The notes under the pieces were generated by a model, which saw only the letters and a list, made by a program, of their open reading frames with translations, had not been told where the DNA came from and searched no databases. A DNA stretch of 64,000 bases from Ignavibacteria bacterium (GTDB lineage: Bacteria > Bacteroidota > Ignavibacteria > Ignavibacteriales > Ignavibacteriaceae), in the NCBI GenBank assembly GCA_030693705.1, contig JAUYAB010000062.1, forward strand, positions 1 through 64,000, in the 5' to 3' direction. A program made the translations under genes and the position numbers. Below, in pieces: positions 55,037-63,791 of this stretch; position 1 is the stretch's first letter, and every line of letters begins with the position of its first letter.

Positions 55037-57079
55037 TTAAATAATAATTTGTGCAACAATTCCACCGATTACAAATGCGAAAATCCACGCGCTAAACCAG
55101 ATGATCAATCCTTCTTTCATTCCGCGCTCCTTGATCATAATTATAAAAGCGGCAATACATGGAACAAAAAGAGTAATGGTAATTAACGCTACAGTTATTT
55201 GCATTGGTGATAAATTTAAACCGAATAATCCGGCGGCTCCAAAATCTCTTCTTACAACACCCATTACAAATGCTGTCGCTGCTTCTTTCGGAAGTTTTAG
55301 CCAGTGAATGGTAACCGGCGCTAAAATATTCTGAAAGACAGTTAACATTCCGGTAATATCTAATATTCCAACCGCCAAAGCGCCGACAAAAAACCATACG
55401 GAAGCTTCTTTCATAAATCCGTAAGTTCGGAAGAAAGTTTTTTTGAAAGCATTATCTAATCGCGGCAATCGCATGATAGGCAGATCAATTAAAAGTGGAG
55501 TAGATTGTCCCGGCAAAAATTTATTTAGTGTTGTTGAAATGATTACAAGAGTGGAAAAAATTACCGTTACATAAATTAATAGTGGCAGCACACCGGCTCC
55601 ACTTAGCAGAACAGCAATTACCGCAAGTTGTGCGGAACAGGGAATTACGTACATCAGAATGGCAGTGGCAATGGTTTTTTCTCTTTCACTTCCGAGTAAG
55701 CGGGTAGTAATTGCCGCCATGGTAACACAACCGAATCCAAGCATAATGGGAATAACAGCCCTACCGTTTAAACCGATTTTATTCATCATTCTATCAAGCA
55801 TTGTGGCAAGTCGCGGCAAATATCCGCTGTCTTCCAGCAACGCCATTGCAAAGTAGAATGCCGCAACAAGAGGCAGCAGAAGAAAGATGAGGTAAGTTAT
55901 CGTCATGCTGATGATGCCAAATTCACCAAATAAAATTTTTGCGATCGGATTAGAAAAAGTAAAATCAACAACGGCATTTTCATCACGAGAAATGTGTTTA
56001 AATTCCTGTTCCTTCCGGACATCTTCTTTCAGATTATCTTTAAAAACATAAACTCTTTTTTTCTTTGCCGGGTCTGGTTCATCTTTTAACGAAACGGTAA
56101 TTTCAGATGGAGTAAAGTTCGCAACGTATGATTTTAAATAATATTCGAAATATTTTTTGCCGATGGTTTTTTCGGTAAAATTTACTACGCGTTGAGAAAC
56201 AAAATCACCGATAAAAAAATAGAGGATCGTGAGCATTACAACTAAGATTGGAATACCCGTAAGAGGATTGAGCGAGTACTTGCCTAACGCATTAAAGAAA
56301 AGTCCTTTTGAAGAATCCTCTCGCTCAACCGTTGAAACAATTTCATTGACGCGGTTTCTTCGTTCGATATAAATAAATTCTCTATCGTCTCCGGAACCGC
56401 AAGGAATGTCATGCCTGGCGGCTACAAATTCATCTCCTTCGGTTATTAACAACGCTTCTGCTTGCGAGCCGACACGATTTAATGTTTCATGCAAAACATG
56501 GTGCAGTCCATCCGGTTGAATACCAATTTTAGATGTCGAAATTGCTTCATCAAGTTTATCGAATCCGATTTTCTTTACCGCAGAAGTTTCATAAACCGGC
56601 ACTCCAAGAAGTTCCGAAAGTTTTTCCGCATTGATTTTTATTTTTCTTTTTTTTAGCTCATCGCTAAAATTTAAGAATACGCACATCTTCTTTCCCATAT
56701 CGATCAACTGAAGCGTTAGGAAAAGATCGCGTTCTAAGTGCAGAGAATTCACAACGTTGATTACAATATCAGCTTCGAGGATAATATCCCGCGCAACTTT
56801 TTCTTCATCGTTAAAAGATGAAACGCCGTAAACGCCGGGTGTATCATATACTTCAGAATTTTTGTAAAATCCCTTAGTTATTGAAACGGTCGTTCCGGGA
56901 AAATTGGAAACATCTACATAAGTTCCGCTTAGAAAGTTGAAGAAAAGTGATTTCCCGACATTCGGATTACCGGCTAAAACTATTTTCTGTATGCCGCCCG
57001 GAACCCCTTGATCCAAAATATTTTCGGGATGGTGATGATGTTCTTTATGTGCTATAATGTCTTTCAAGTCTCTTCTCAA
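55037..57079 (-). CDS. feoB: Ferrous iron transporter FeoB
   Basis: The 680-residue protein has an N-terminal G domain with 'AGNPNVGKS' (G1), 'NFPGTTVS' (G2) and 'DTPGVYG' (G3), plus 'FLNFSDE' as G4. A helical insert follows, then the Gate-type membrane domains ('LLPLVAAFYFAMALLEDSGYLPR' as two parts, 'IPIMLGFGCVTMAAITTR', 'SAQLAVIAVLLSGAG'). It imports Fe(II) across the inner membrane. The N-terminus carries a His-rich stretch, 'HKEHHHHPEN', before the G domain, which is unusual. It overlaps the start of the feoA stop region by 4 bp (57076-57079) and lies in a fur-feoA-feoB operon. Confidence 0.95.
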   Translation of the reverse strand: MRRDLKDIIAHKEHHHHPENILDQGVPGGIQKIVLAGNPNVGKSLFFNFLSGTYVDVSNFPGTTVSITKGFYKNSEVYDTPGVYGVSSFNDEEKVARDIILEADIVINVVNSLHLERDLFLTLQLIDMGKKMCVFLNFSDELKKRKIKINAEKLSELLGVPVYETSAVKKIGFDKLDEAISTSKIGIQPDGLHHVLHETLNRVGSQAEALLITEGDEFVAARHDIPCGSGDDREFIYIERRNRVNEIVSTVEREDSSKGLFFNALGKYSLNPLTGIPILVVMLTILYFFIGDFVSQRVVNFTEKTIGKKYFEYYLKSYVANFTPSEITVSLKDEPDPAKKKRVYVFKDNLKEDVRKEQEFKHISRDENAVVDFTFSNPIAKILFGEFGIISMTITYLIFLLLPLVAAFYFAMALLEDSGYLPRLATMLDRMMNKIGLNGRAVIPIMLGFGCVTMAAITTRLLGSEREKTIATAILMYVIPCSAQLAVIAVLLSGAGVLPLLIYVTVIFSTLVIISTTLNKFLPGQSTPLLIDLPIMRLPRLDNAFKKTFFRTYGFMKEASVWFFVGALAVGILDITGMLTVFQNILAPVTIHWLKLPKEAATAFVMGVVRRDFGAAGLFGLNLSPMQITVALITITLFVPCIAAFIIMIKERGMKEGLIIWFSAWIFAFVIGGIVAQIII

Positions 57080-57309
57080 CTGATCTTAATTTTAACAGAA
57101 ATTAGTTTTGCAAGTTCAAATCCAATTGCAATTTCCTGCCTATTTTTCTGAACGATGATCGTTCCGCCGGGTAATCGTTCTAAGCAAAAAATAGTATCGC
57201 CTTCCGATATGCCAAGCCGGATAAGTTGAACTTTTATTATACCGGAGGGAAGTTTTTCAATTGTAAAGTATGTTCCTTTTTTAATTTTATCTAACGTTTT
57301 ATTTGTCAT
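57076..57309 (-). CDS. feoA: FeoA-domain protein
   Basis: I chose the ATG at 57309, which gives 77 residues beginning 'TNKTLDKIKKGTYFTIEKLPSG'. A longer frame starts within fur but its extra residues are not FeoA-like. The fold is the SH3-like FeoA domain: 'VQLIRLGISEGDTIFCLERLPGG' in two parts, then 'GFELAKLISVKI'. FeoA helps FeoB take up Fe(II). It overlaps fur by 11 bp and feoB by 4 bp, so all three are tightly coupled. Confidence 0.88.
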   Translation of the reverse strand: MTNKTLDKIKKGTYFTIEKLPSGIIKVQLIRLGISEGDTIFCLERLPGGTIIVQKNRQEIAIGFELAKLISVKIKIS

Positions 57310-57754
57310 GATAATATTTACATTTCTTTCCTTTTTTACACCGGGCAAAAATATTAAATGAATAGCTTGCTGGGAGAAAATCTAAATCTTCACACACTTG
57401 CTGCTCGATCTTATCGAGCCCTTTGGAAGTAAATTCAAGAATTCTTCCACAGTCAAGACAAATAAGGTGGTCGTGCATTTGCTTTTTGAAATTGCTTTCG
57501 AACCGCTTCATATTGTCGCCAAAATTTCGGGTCGAAAGAAGTCCGCACTGCGCCAAAAGATCCAGGGTGTTGTAGACTGTTGCACGCGAGATACTGGAAT
57601 TTTTCTTTTTCATTTCGATGAAGAGTTCATCTGCCGAAAAATGTCCGCTGTATTCCAAAGCCTCATCAAGGATTTCGAAGCGTTCTGGAGTTATCCGGTT
57701 ACTTCCATTCTTTAGATATTCTCTAAAGATGTCGCTTGCATTTTGTGTCGCCAA
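57299..57754 (-). CDS. Fur-family metal-responsive repressor
   Basis: The start is TTG at 57754. The 151-residue protein has an N-terminal winged helix ('LKNGSNRITPERFEILDEAL', 'FSADELFIEMKKKNSSISRATVYNTLDLLAQCGLL' as adjoining parts). The regulatory metal site follows ('HDHLICLDCGRILEF'), and a C-terminal 'CKKGKKCKYYHDK' gives possible extra Cys ligands. Coupling to feoA and feoB points to an iron sensor. A 7-1-7 palindrome lies 19 bp before its start, so it likely controls its own operon. PerR- or Zur-type sensing cannot be excluded. Confidence 0.88.
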   Translation of the reverse strand: MATQNASDIFREYLKNGSNRITPERFEILDEALEYSGHFSADELFIEMKKKNSSISRATVYNTLDLLAQCGLLSTRNFGDNMKRFESNFKKQMHDHLICLDCGRILEFTSKGLDKIEQQVCEDLDFLPASYSFNIFARCKKGKKCKYYHDK

Positions 57755-57772
57755 AGTTCTTTCTCGTATTAT

Positions 57773-57787
57773 TTAGATTCAATCTAC
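57773..57787 (-). promoter_or_regulatory. Fur-box-like palindrome upstream of the fur-feoA-feoB operon
   Basis: The + strand reads TTAGATT-C-AATCTAC: an inverted repeat of the 7-1-7 size typical for Fur-family operators, with six of seven bases matched. It lies 19-33 bp upstream of the fur start on the minus strand. A half-site-like stretch, TTTAGACTC on the minus strand, occurs about 50 bp further upstream. Confidence 0.6.
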
Positions 57788-57858
57788 ATAAAAATAGAGG
57801 ATAATTTCTTGAGAAACAAGGAGTGAGTCTAAATATTTAACAAAGTGTATAGAATAGA

Positions 57859-59886
57859 CTATAACGCAAGATCAAACTGAAGGTGAAAATTGTTATCGAA
57901 GTTTGAGAATATTTCCGACGTTCCGCTGCTTAATGATTTTTCTTTTGGCTTTGTGGTTTCGGAATATTTGAATGAAAGATTAAACCTATTTAAAAACTTA
58001 ACTTTCACTAAAAAATACCAGCGGAATCCCTCGCTGTACATCGCAAGATTTGACATTACACCCGGAAGATCGTTTTCAAATTCATAAATGGCAGAGTTGA
58101 ATGAATCGGTTTTAAAGAAAATCACTCTTCCGTATAACGAAATATTTTGTTGTAATTTATATTTCACATCCTGGAAGAAGAGCCAACCTTTCTCGCGGTA
58201 AGCATTCTTTTTTAATGCATAAGAATTGTACTCAACTCTATTCTTCAACTGGAGTTTTGGGCTGACCGGGAAGATGGTTTCAAAACGGAATTGCTGACGG
58301 AATCTTTCCGAAAATTCTTTTACCTCGTCACCGGTAAGTACAACATCCTTCTTTTCATTTTTATAGCGAATCGTTGTTTCGAGATTTTTCAATACTCGTG
58401 TGGAAAAACTAAGCAGCATCTCATTTCCTTTAGAAGAAAGCGGTGTGGAGCTTGTTCCCGCAGGAAACATAAACTGATCATAATAAAAACTGATTTTACC
58501 AAACCGGGTATTGAGCAGTATTCCGTTGTAAATACCAACTTCGTTTTGCAAGTCGTACGGGTTTTCGGCAAACGCCCGCCCGTGAAGTGAGTAATAATTT
58601 CTCGGATAGCTTCGCACGGAAAAGACATAACTGAAATTCCTTGAAAAAGTCTTTTGCAGCGAATGGAGCTGCGCAACAGAAATTCCGTTGAATGAAAATT
58701 CTCCTGAGGCAATAAATGAACTTTGCGTGCCTGCCTTCCCGTCAGGTAAATAAGAGTAAGCAACCGACGAATGAGAAAAAATCTTCCCTTTTGCTGCGCT
58801 TGAAGTTTCAAGCGGAAGGGAATAGGTGGAGGTGTAATAAAGACCGCTTAGTTGAAGTGAATTTGAAATTGAATAATCAACTCGTCCGCCAAGAAATTGT
58901 TCTTTTGCACTTTTCTTCTTGTCGTACTCAGTTTCCGTGCGATGATAACCGTCAATTGGCATCGAAGAAATTACGTTTCTAATTGAATCAATGCTTGCAT
59001 CAAAATAATTATTTGAAGCGTAGAGTGAAAAACTCAACGGATACCAATCATACTGAATGGCAGCACCACGGAAGAAATTATTTTCATCCGTACTTTTGTA
59101 AGGGATAATATTTTTGTCACGTTGTCTTGTTACAAATCCGATGTCTGCCGATTTTGCTGAAGCGTATGGTGACCAAAGCGCGAGCCCGTTTCCAAATTCT
59201 ATTATAAAATCTCCGATAACAATTGAAGAAAAATCACCCAACTTTTTAGCAGAAAGAGAATACGAAGTAAAGTCGTTTAGACTTTTTTCCCCGGCATCTT
59301 TTTCAGTTAGGAAAGAAAGTTGATAGGTGTTATCAAATTCAAAAATCCCACGGTTGTAAAATTTTATTTTATTCCCTTGGTACTTATCGTCAAGAAAACC
59401 GGCACGCGGCTGAAGGTCGCTGATGATGCGGCTCCGGTAATCAAAATTAACATCTCGCAAGAAAGAAGTAAACACAGCTTCCGGCTTTTCTATTTCAGCA
59501 TTTTTAAATGATGTCTGCTCTGCAAAAACAAAGGGGAGAAGTTTTCTAACTTTTTCAGCGTCAAGTTTTTCAACCGAAAATAATTCGGAAGAAGAGATGA
59601 ACATTCCGAATTTCTTTCTATGCTCGATTATCAAGTTTGCGTCGGATAAATCTAAAATTGGAACTTGCAGCAAGTCTTCTGCGCTGCATGTATTAAGATC
59701 AATCGGATGCTTTGTAAGATTTTCAAATTCATCGTAAAGAAAATTGTCTTCCGATTCATCTGTCGTTTCTTCAAGAACATTTTCTAACGATTCTTCAATG
59801 TCGGTTGATGTCGTATCGGTTTGTGCGATGGTAGAACTTGAAACTGAGAATAAGAACAAAGCGATCGGGATAAATAATTTTCGCAT
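57859..59886 (-). CDS. Helix-hairpin-helix protein with outer-membrane barrel-like region
   Basis: The 675-residue protein has a signal peptide ending near 'STIAQ', then an acidic stretch. A ComEA-type helix-hairpin-helix pair follows (about 60-120: 'HPIDLNTCSAEDLLQVPIL', 'IIEHRKKFGMFISSSELFSVEKL'). The remaining 550 residues alternate polar and hydrophobic strands with many aromatic residues, as in an outer-membrane beta-barrel, and end in 'FHLQFDLAL'. Fusion of a DNA-binding-type HhH to a barrel hints at a role in DNA uptake at the outer membrane, but that is inference. It lies 5 bp from the PorQ-like gene and is probably in its operon. Confidence 0.7.
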   Translation of the reverse strand: MRKLFIPIALFLFSVSSSTIAQTDTTSTDIEESLENVLEETTDESEDNFLYDEFENLTKHPIDLNTCSAEDLLQVPILDLSDANLIIEHRKKFGMFISSSELFSVEKLDAEKVRKLLPFVFAEQTSFKNAEIEKPEAVFTSFLRDVNFDYRSRIISDLQPRAGFLDDKYQGNKIKFYNRGIFEFDNTYQLSFLTEKDAGEKSLNDFTSYSLSAKKLGDFSSIVIGDFIIEFGNGLALWSPYASAKSADIGFVTRQRDKNIIPYKSTDENNFFRGAAIQYDWYPLSFSLYASNNYFDASIDSIRNVISSMPIDGYHRTETEYDKKKSAKEQFLGGRVDYSISNSLQLSGLYYTSTYSLPLETSSAAKGKIFSHSSVAYSYLPDGKAGTQSSFIASGEFSFNGISVAQLHSLQKTFSRNFSYVFSVRSYPRNYYSLHGRAFAENPYDLQNEVGIYNGILLNTRFGKISFYYDQFMFPAGTSSTPLSSKGNEMLLSFSTRVLKNLETTIRYKNEKKDVVLTGDEVKEFSERFRQQFRFETIFPVSPKLQLKNRVEYNSYALKKNAYREKGWLFFQDVKYKLQQNISLYGRVIFFKTDSFNSAIYEFENDLPGVMSNLAMYSEGFRWYFLVKVKFLNRFNLSFKYSETTKPKEKSLSSGTSEIFSNFDNNFHLQFDLAL

Positions 59887-59891
59887 AGCAG

Positions 59892-60749
59892 TTAAAAACC
59901 TAAATACTTCCGGATTTTATCAGTACGGTTTTCGAGTGATTCCAGTCCAAGCATAACTGTGAATTGGTGCGTTAGCCCAAGTTCTTGATGTGTAAAAATT
60001 GCATAATCAATTTCAAACTGCGAATATTGAACTCCAAATCCGGCGCTGTATTTTGTAGGTTCATTTGAAAATCCGCTTCTAAGAGAAAAGTATTCGTTGA
60101 TGTCGTAGTTAATTCCGCATTGTAATGACGGGTTAAAACCGACTTCGCTTTCCACGGCTACATTTAAACTCACATTCTGCAAAACATCATAACTAATTCC
60201 AGATCGGTAAACTGTCGGGATTTGGTTCTTCTCATTTCCCCAGGTTGCTTTGTTCAAATTGTCGGCGGCGAATGCAAAACGGAGATCGGACGAAATATAA
60301 TAGAGGGCTCCCAATGCAAATGTAAAGGCGTTATCTTCTCCATAGTTTTTAATTGAAAGATGATTGAGAGAAAGCGCGACACCATAAAAGAAATTCTTTG
60401 CATATCTATTGGCGTATGAGAGTACAAATTTATTTTCTTTGTATAATTCAAAACCGTAGGTTGTTACACCAAGCCCGAAGGAACCATACGCAGTAGGAAT
60501 CGCAGCGGCAAAAAAAGCGTTCGAAAGTTCTTTAACTCCGAACGGGGAAGGGGAATAAAATATACCGCCTTCTATCCAATTCATTTGGGCGAGACCTGAT
60601 GGATTTGTAAAAAGGGAAAAAGCATCGCTGCTTAAAGCTACATCTGCGTTGGCAAGCGAAATAGATTTTGCCCCCGGATTTTGCTGCGCTGAAATTCCGG
60701 CTGCGAATAGCAGAAAAAGAAATAGAACTGAAATATTTATTCGTACCAT
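59892..60749 (-). CDS. PorQ-like outer-membrane protein
   Basis: I chose the ATG at 60749, directly before a signal peptide ('VRINISVLFLFLLFAAGISAQ'); an in-frame start 30 codons upstream overlaps the divergent promoter region. The protein has 285 residues. It shows the PorV/PorQ pattern 'GAKSISLANADVALSSDAFSLFTNPSGLA' in two adjoining parts and then barrel strands. PorQ holds the T9SS sortase PorZ/PorU at the surface in Porphyromonas. The gene is divergent from a PorD-like gene, supporting a T9SS role. Sequence identity to characterised PorQ cannot be judged here. Confidence 0.75.
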   Translation of the reverse strand: MVRINISVLFLFLLFAAGISAQQNPGAKSISLANADVALSSDAFSLFTNPSGLAQMNWIEGGIFYSPSPFGVKELSNAFFAAAIPTAYGSFGLGVTTYGFELYKENKFVLSYANRYAKNFFYGVALSLNHLSIKNYGEDNAFTFALGALYYISSDLRFAFAADNLNKATWGNEKNQIPTVYRSGISYDVLQNVSLNVAVESEVGFNPSLQCGINYDINEYFSLRSGFSNEPTKYSAGFGVQYSQFEIDYAIFTHQELGLTHQFTVMLGLESLENRTDKIRKYLGF

Positions 60750-60924
60750 AAAAACTTTCTTCCCTATCGTTGGGTTCAAAATTAAGCAATTCTTTAAGGA
60801 ATGAAAAGCGTTTTGCTGAAAAGGAGAACACATTTCCAAATTCCCCTTTTTTTTTACCGATAATTTTAGTAAGATTTAAGCGTAAAAATTTTCCGCTCTG
60901 TAAAATTGAATTTGAGGAATGATT

Positions 60925-61806
60925 ATGAAGTTTATTCTTGGTTTACTTGTGCTCTTAACCTTTACAATAAAAGCGCAGGAACTACAGGCAACGGTTACCG
61001 TTCAGTATGAAAATCTCCCGGTTATAAATAAAGAAAGTCTCGTCAACTTTGCGCAAATGGTACAAGATTATTTGAATAATAATCGATTTACCGGCGCGGT
61101 TTGGAATAATGCCAAAATAAAATGCACATTCACAATCTTCTTTTTATCCGCTTCTGATGAAACGACTTACTCAACGCAGGTATTTATTGGGAGTCAAAGA
61201 CCGGTCTATAATTCTACCAAAAACTCATCAATGTTGACGATCCTCGACAATAACTGGAATTTCAATTATGAAAAAAACCAAGCACTCTATTTTAATCCGA
61301 TGGCGAACAATTCGATTGCGAGTTTTTTAGATTATTACGCTTATTTGATTATTGGTACTGATAACGATTCGTGGGAACAGATGAGCGGCACGCCAATGTT
61401 CTCCAAAGCTCTTGATATTGTTCATTTAGCGTTGAGCAGCAAGTTCAGCAAAGGATGGGACAAAAGTTCGGGCACGTATAACCGGCGCGATCTTATTGAA
61501 GATATTTTGAACGAACGTTACAGACCATTCCGCGAAGCGATCTCTGTTTATCATTACGGCGTAGATCAATATGAAAATGATAGTAAAAGTAAGGGACAGG
61601 AAAAAATGGTTTCGCTTATAAAAGTTTTGCAATCCTTGAAGACAAAAATTGATTTGCGCAGTATCTTCATCAAAGTATTTTTCGATGCGAAATATCAAGA
61701 GATAATTGAAGATTTAAAAGATTATCCCGATAAATCCATTTTTAAAGAATTAAAAGAAATTGACCCGCCGCATGCGGGGAAATATGACGAAATAATTTAT
61801 CAGTGA
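60925..61806 (+). CDS. PorD-like protein (DUF4835), T9SS-associated
   Basis: I chose the second ATG (60925) because GAGG lies seven bases before it; an ATG at 60919 is too close to that site. The 293-residue protein has a signal peptide ending near 'IKAQ'. It matches DUF4835/PorD features: 'ELQATVTVQYENLP', 'QDYLNNNRFTG', 'FFLSASDETTYSTQVFIGSQRPVYNS' (two parts), 'ALYFNPMANNSIASFLDYYAYLIIG' (two parts) and 'LIEDILNERYRPFREAISVYH' (two parts). PorD is a T9SS-linked protein of uncertain function. It is divergent from the PorQ-like gene and its end overlaps the convergent gene by 7 bp. Confidence 0.85.
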   Translation: MKFILGLLVLLTFTIKAQELQATVTVQYENLPVINKESLVNFAQMVQDYLNNNRFTGAVWNNAKIKCTFTIFFLSASDETTYSTQVFIGSQRPVYNSTKNSSMLTILDNNWNFNYEKNQALYFNPMANNSIASFLDYYAYLIIGTDNDSWEQMSGTPMFSKALDIVHLALSSKFSKGWDKSSGTYNRRDLIEDILNERYRPFREAISVYHYGVDQYENDSKSKGQEKMVSLIKVLQSLKTKIDLRSIFIKVFFDAKYQEIIEDLKDYPDKSIFKELKEIDPPHAGKYDEIIYQ

Positions 61807-63791
61807 AGCAATTCAACTGAAATAATTTCATCATTCTGATCTGTTTGTAAAACGGTTTCCATTCCTTCTACAACATTTCCGAAGATCGTGTATCTGCTGT
61901 TAAGATGCGGGTGAAATGCCTGCATTACAAACCATTGAGAACTTTCCGTATCCTTTCCGCTGCTTGCCATTCCTACAATTCCGGTTTGAAATTGATATGG
62001 TGAAAATTCAGAAACGATCGGAATATTTGAACCACCCCATCCGGTGTTTTCCGGGTCACCTCCCTGAATAACAAATGCCGGAACAACACGGTGAAATTTC
62101 AATCCATTGAAAAAGTTTTGCCCTGCGAGTAAACAAAAGTTCCCTACAGTAACCGGAGCCACATCAGGCATAAACTCAATGGTAAAATTTCCTTTTGTGG
62201 TTTTAACAATCGCTCCTTTGTCCTTAAAAGAATAATTCCAAAGCTTGGCAAAATATTTTCGGCTGTGTTGAACCGGAGATTTCTTCCCGAGTTTTAGAGA
62301 GCCAAATTTAACGATTGAATAAACAGAAGATGAAGCCAACGTTTTGCACAATTTCTTTGTAGAACTTTTATCTATTTTTTCCAATACTCGATAATAGCTT
62401 TCAATGCTGCCGGCAAAATTTAGATTATTTTTGTTCCGTTTTGCATCTGCAAAAATAATTTTGATGAGTTCTTTTTTATTAGCGAGCAGAAATTCATCCG
62501 AAAGTTCATCGAGCAATGAAGTTGAGAGGGAAATATCTTTTTCGGCAAGCACTTTGAAAGCAAAATCGCTAAAAAATTTCTTATCGATATAACTTTTCTG
62601 ATTTTTCAAAATTGAAGAGAGAATAACAAGTTTATTCTCTTTTTTCTCGAGTGAATATTGTGCAATGAGATAATTAAAAATATCTTCCGGCAAAAATTTC
62701 AATTCAGCGCAGCTTTGATAGATAAAGGTTTTATCAATGAATGGTTCGTATTCATTTATAAAATAAGTATCAAGCGTTTGCAGATGTTTGATGAAAGTAA
62801 TAAACAATTCACCGCGCGTCATCCCGGAAAGATTTTTATTCTTGAGTTGATTTCTTACAAACTGCATTGCTTCTCCTTTTAGCTTTTCATTAAAAGAAAA
62901 ATCGCGGAATGAGATTGCCGTTTGTCTTGCAACATTTGGATTTTTATCTAAAAGCAATTGAAGAAGAAAATCTAAATTGTTTTCACTCGTAAAAGGAAAA
63001 TAGATCCCGGCTTTTGCGGTTTCTATTCGAATAACGGGATCGCGGTTCGTGCATAGTTTGAAAAGCAGTTCAATATCCTTCGGGAAAAACTTAGCTTTAC
63101 GGAAAATTCCCAATCCATATTGAATTAAAAATTGTGAAGGATTATCTTTTTTAATTTCGGAGCGGATAATTTTTTCCACTGAAGAGAGAATGAGAGAATC
63201 AGTTGTTCCAACTCTATAAAGCGCAAAAAGAGTTTCTTCTCTTCCTTCTTCTCCTCGTGCTAAAATTTTATTTAGAAAGGAAATACTTCCCGGATCGGAA
63301 ATATTGCGAAGAGAAAAATTATAAATCGATAACGCAAATCCGCAGTTGCTTATGATTTTCTTTTCATTAATAAAAGAAAGAAGTTTTTGCAGATCGTTTT
63401 TGTCACCGGTTTTTCCGATCGTTTCCAGAATTGATTTTTGTGTTTCATTAACCGGATATTTCTCAAACATCTGCCAGAGATATTGAGTTGAATTTTTATG
63501 TTCACCAAACTGTCCGAGAACAAAACAAATTATTTCAGAATATTTTTGAAAATCCAAAGAACAAATTTGAGGAATGAATGAAGAATCTTCCGAGTGACTG
63601 ATCGAAAGTAGAGCCGCAGTTATCTTTCTCTCATCATTTGAATTGAGGTAAGACGAAATTATTTTTTTATTGAAGGTTCTTGTAAAAGTTGTTTTTACTA
63701 AAGCTTCATCACTTCGGTTGTACTGGCAAAATGATGAAGCCGTATAAAAGAGAATGAAAAAAAGAAAGGAGAGATTAAATTGCAATCTCAT
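61800..63791 (-). CDS. HEAT-repeat protein fused to cyclophilin-type peptidyl-prolyl isomerase
   Basis: I chose the ATG at 63791, at the start of a signal peptide ('RLQFNLSFLFFILFYTASSFCQ' region); a GTG nine codons upstream is less likely. The 663-residue protein has about 480 residues of helical HEAT-like repeats ('ERKITAALLSISHSED', 'NPNVARQTAISFRDFS'). A cyclophilin domain at about 520-663 shows 'TTKGNFTIEFMPDVAPVTVGNF' in two parts, 'FHRVVPAFVIQGGDP', 'GMASSGKDTESSQWFVM' and 'HLNSRYTIFGNVVEGM'. The catalytic 'FHRV' Arg is present and the 'SQWFV' motif matches bacterial-type cyclophilins. It is probably a periplasmic foldase with a large scaffold for client binding. It overlaps the upstream GNAT-like gene by 17 bp. 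Confidence 0.88.
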   Translation of the reverse strand: MRLQFNLSFLFFILFYTASSFCQYNRSDEALVKTTFTRTFNKKIISSYLNSNDERKITAALLSISHSEDSSFIPQICSLDFQKYSEIICFVLGQFGEHKNSTQYLWQMFEKYPVNETQKSILETIGKTGDKNDLQKLLSFINEKKIISNCGFALSIYNFSLRNISDPGSISFLNKILARGEEGREETLFALYRVGTTDSLILSSVEKIIRSEIKKDNPSQFLIQYGLGIFRKAKFFPKDIELLFKLCTNRDPVIRIETAKAGIYFPFTSENNLDFLLQLLLDKNPNVARQTAISFRDFSFNEKLKGEAMQFVRNQLKNKNLSGMTRGELFITFIKHLQTLDTYFINEYEPFIDKTFIYQSCAELKFLPEDIFNYLIAQYSLEKKENKLVILSSILKNQKSYIDKKFFSDFAFKVLAEKDISLSTSLLDELSDEFLLANKKELIKIIFADAKRNKNNLNFAGSIESYYRVLEKIDKSSTKKLCKTLASSSVYSIVKFGSLKLGKKSPVQHSRKYFAKLWNYSFKDKGAIVKTTKGNFTIEFMPDVAPVTVGNFCLLAGQNFFNGLKFHRVVPAFVIQGGDPENTGWGGSNIPIVSEFSPYQFQTGIVGMASSGKDTESSQWFVMQAFHPHLNSRYTIFGNVVEGMETVLQTDQNDEIISVELLH

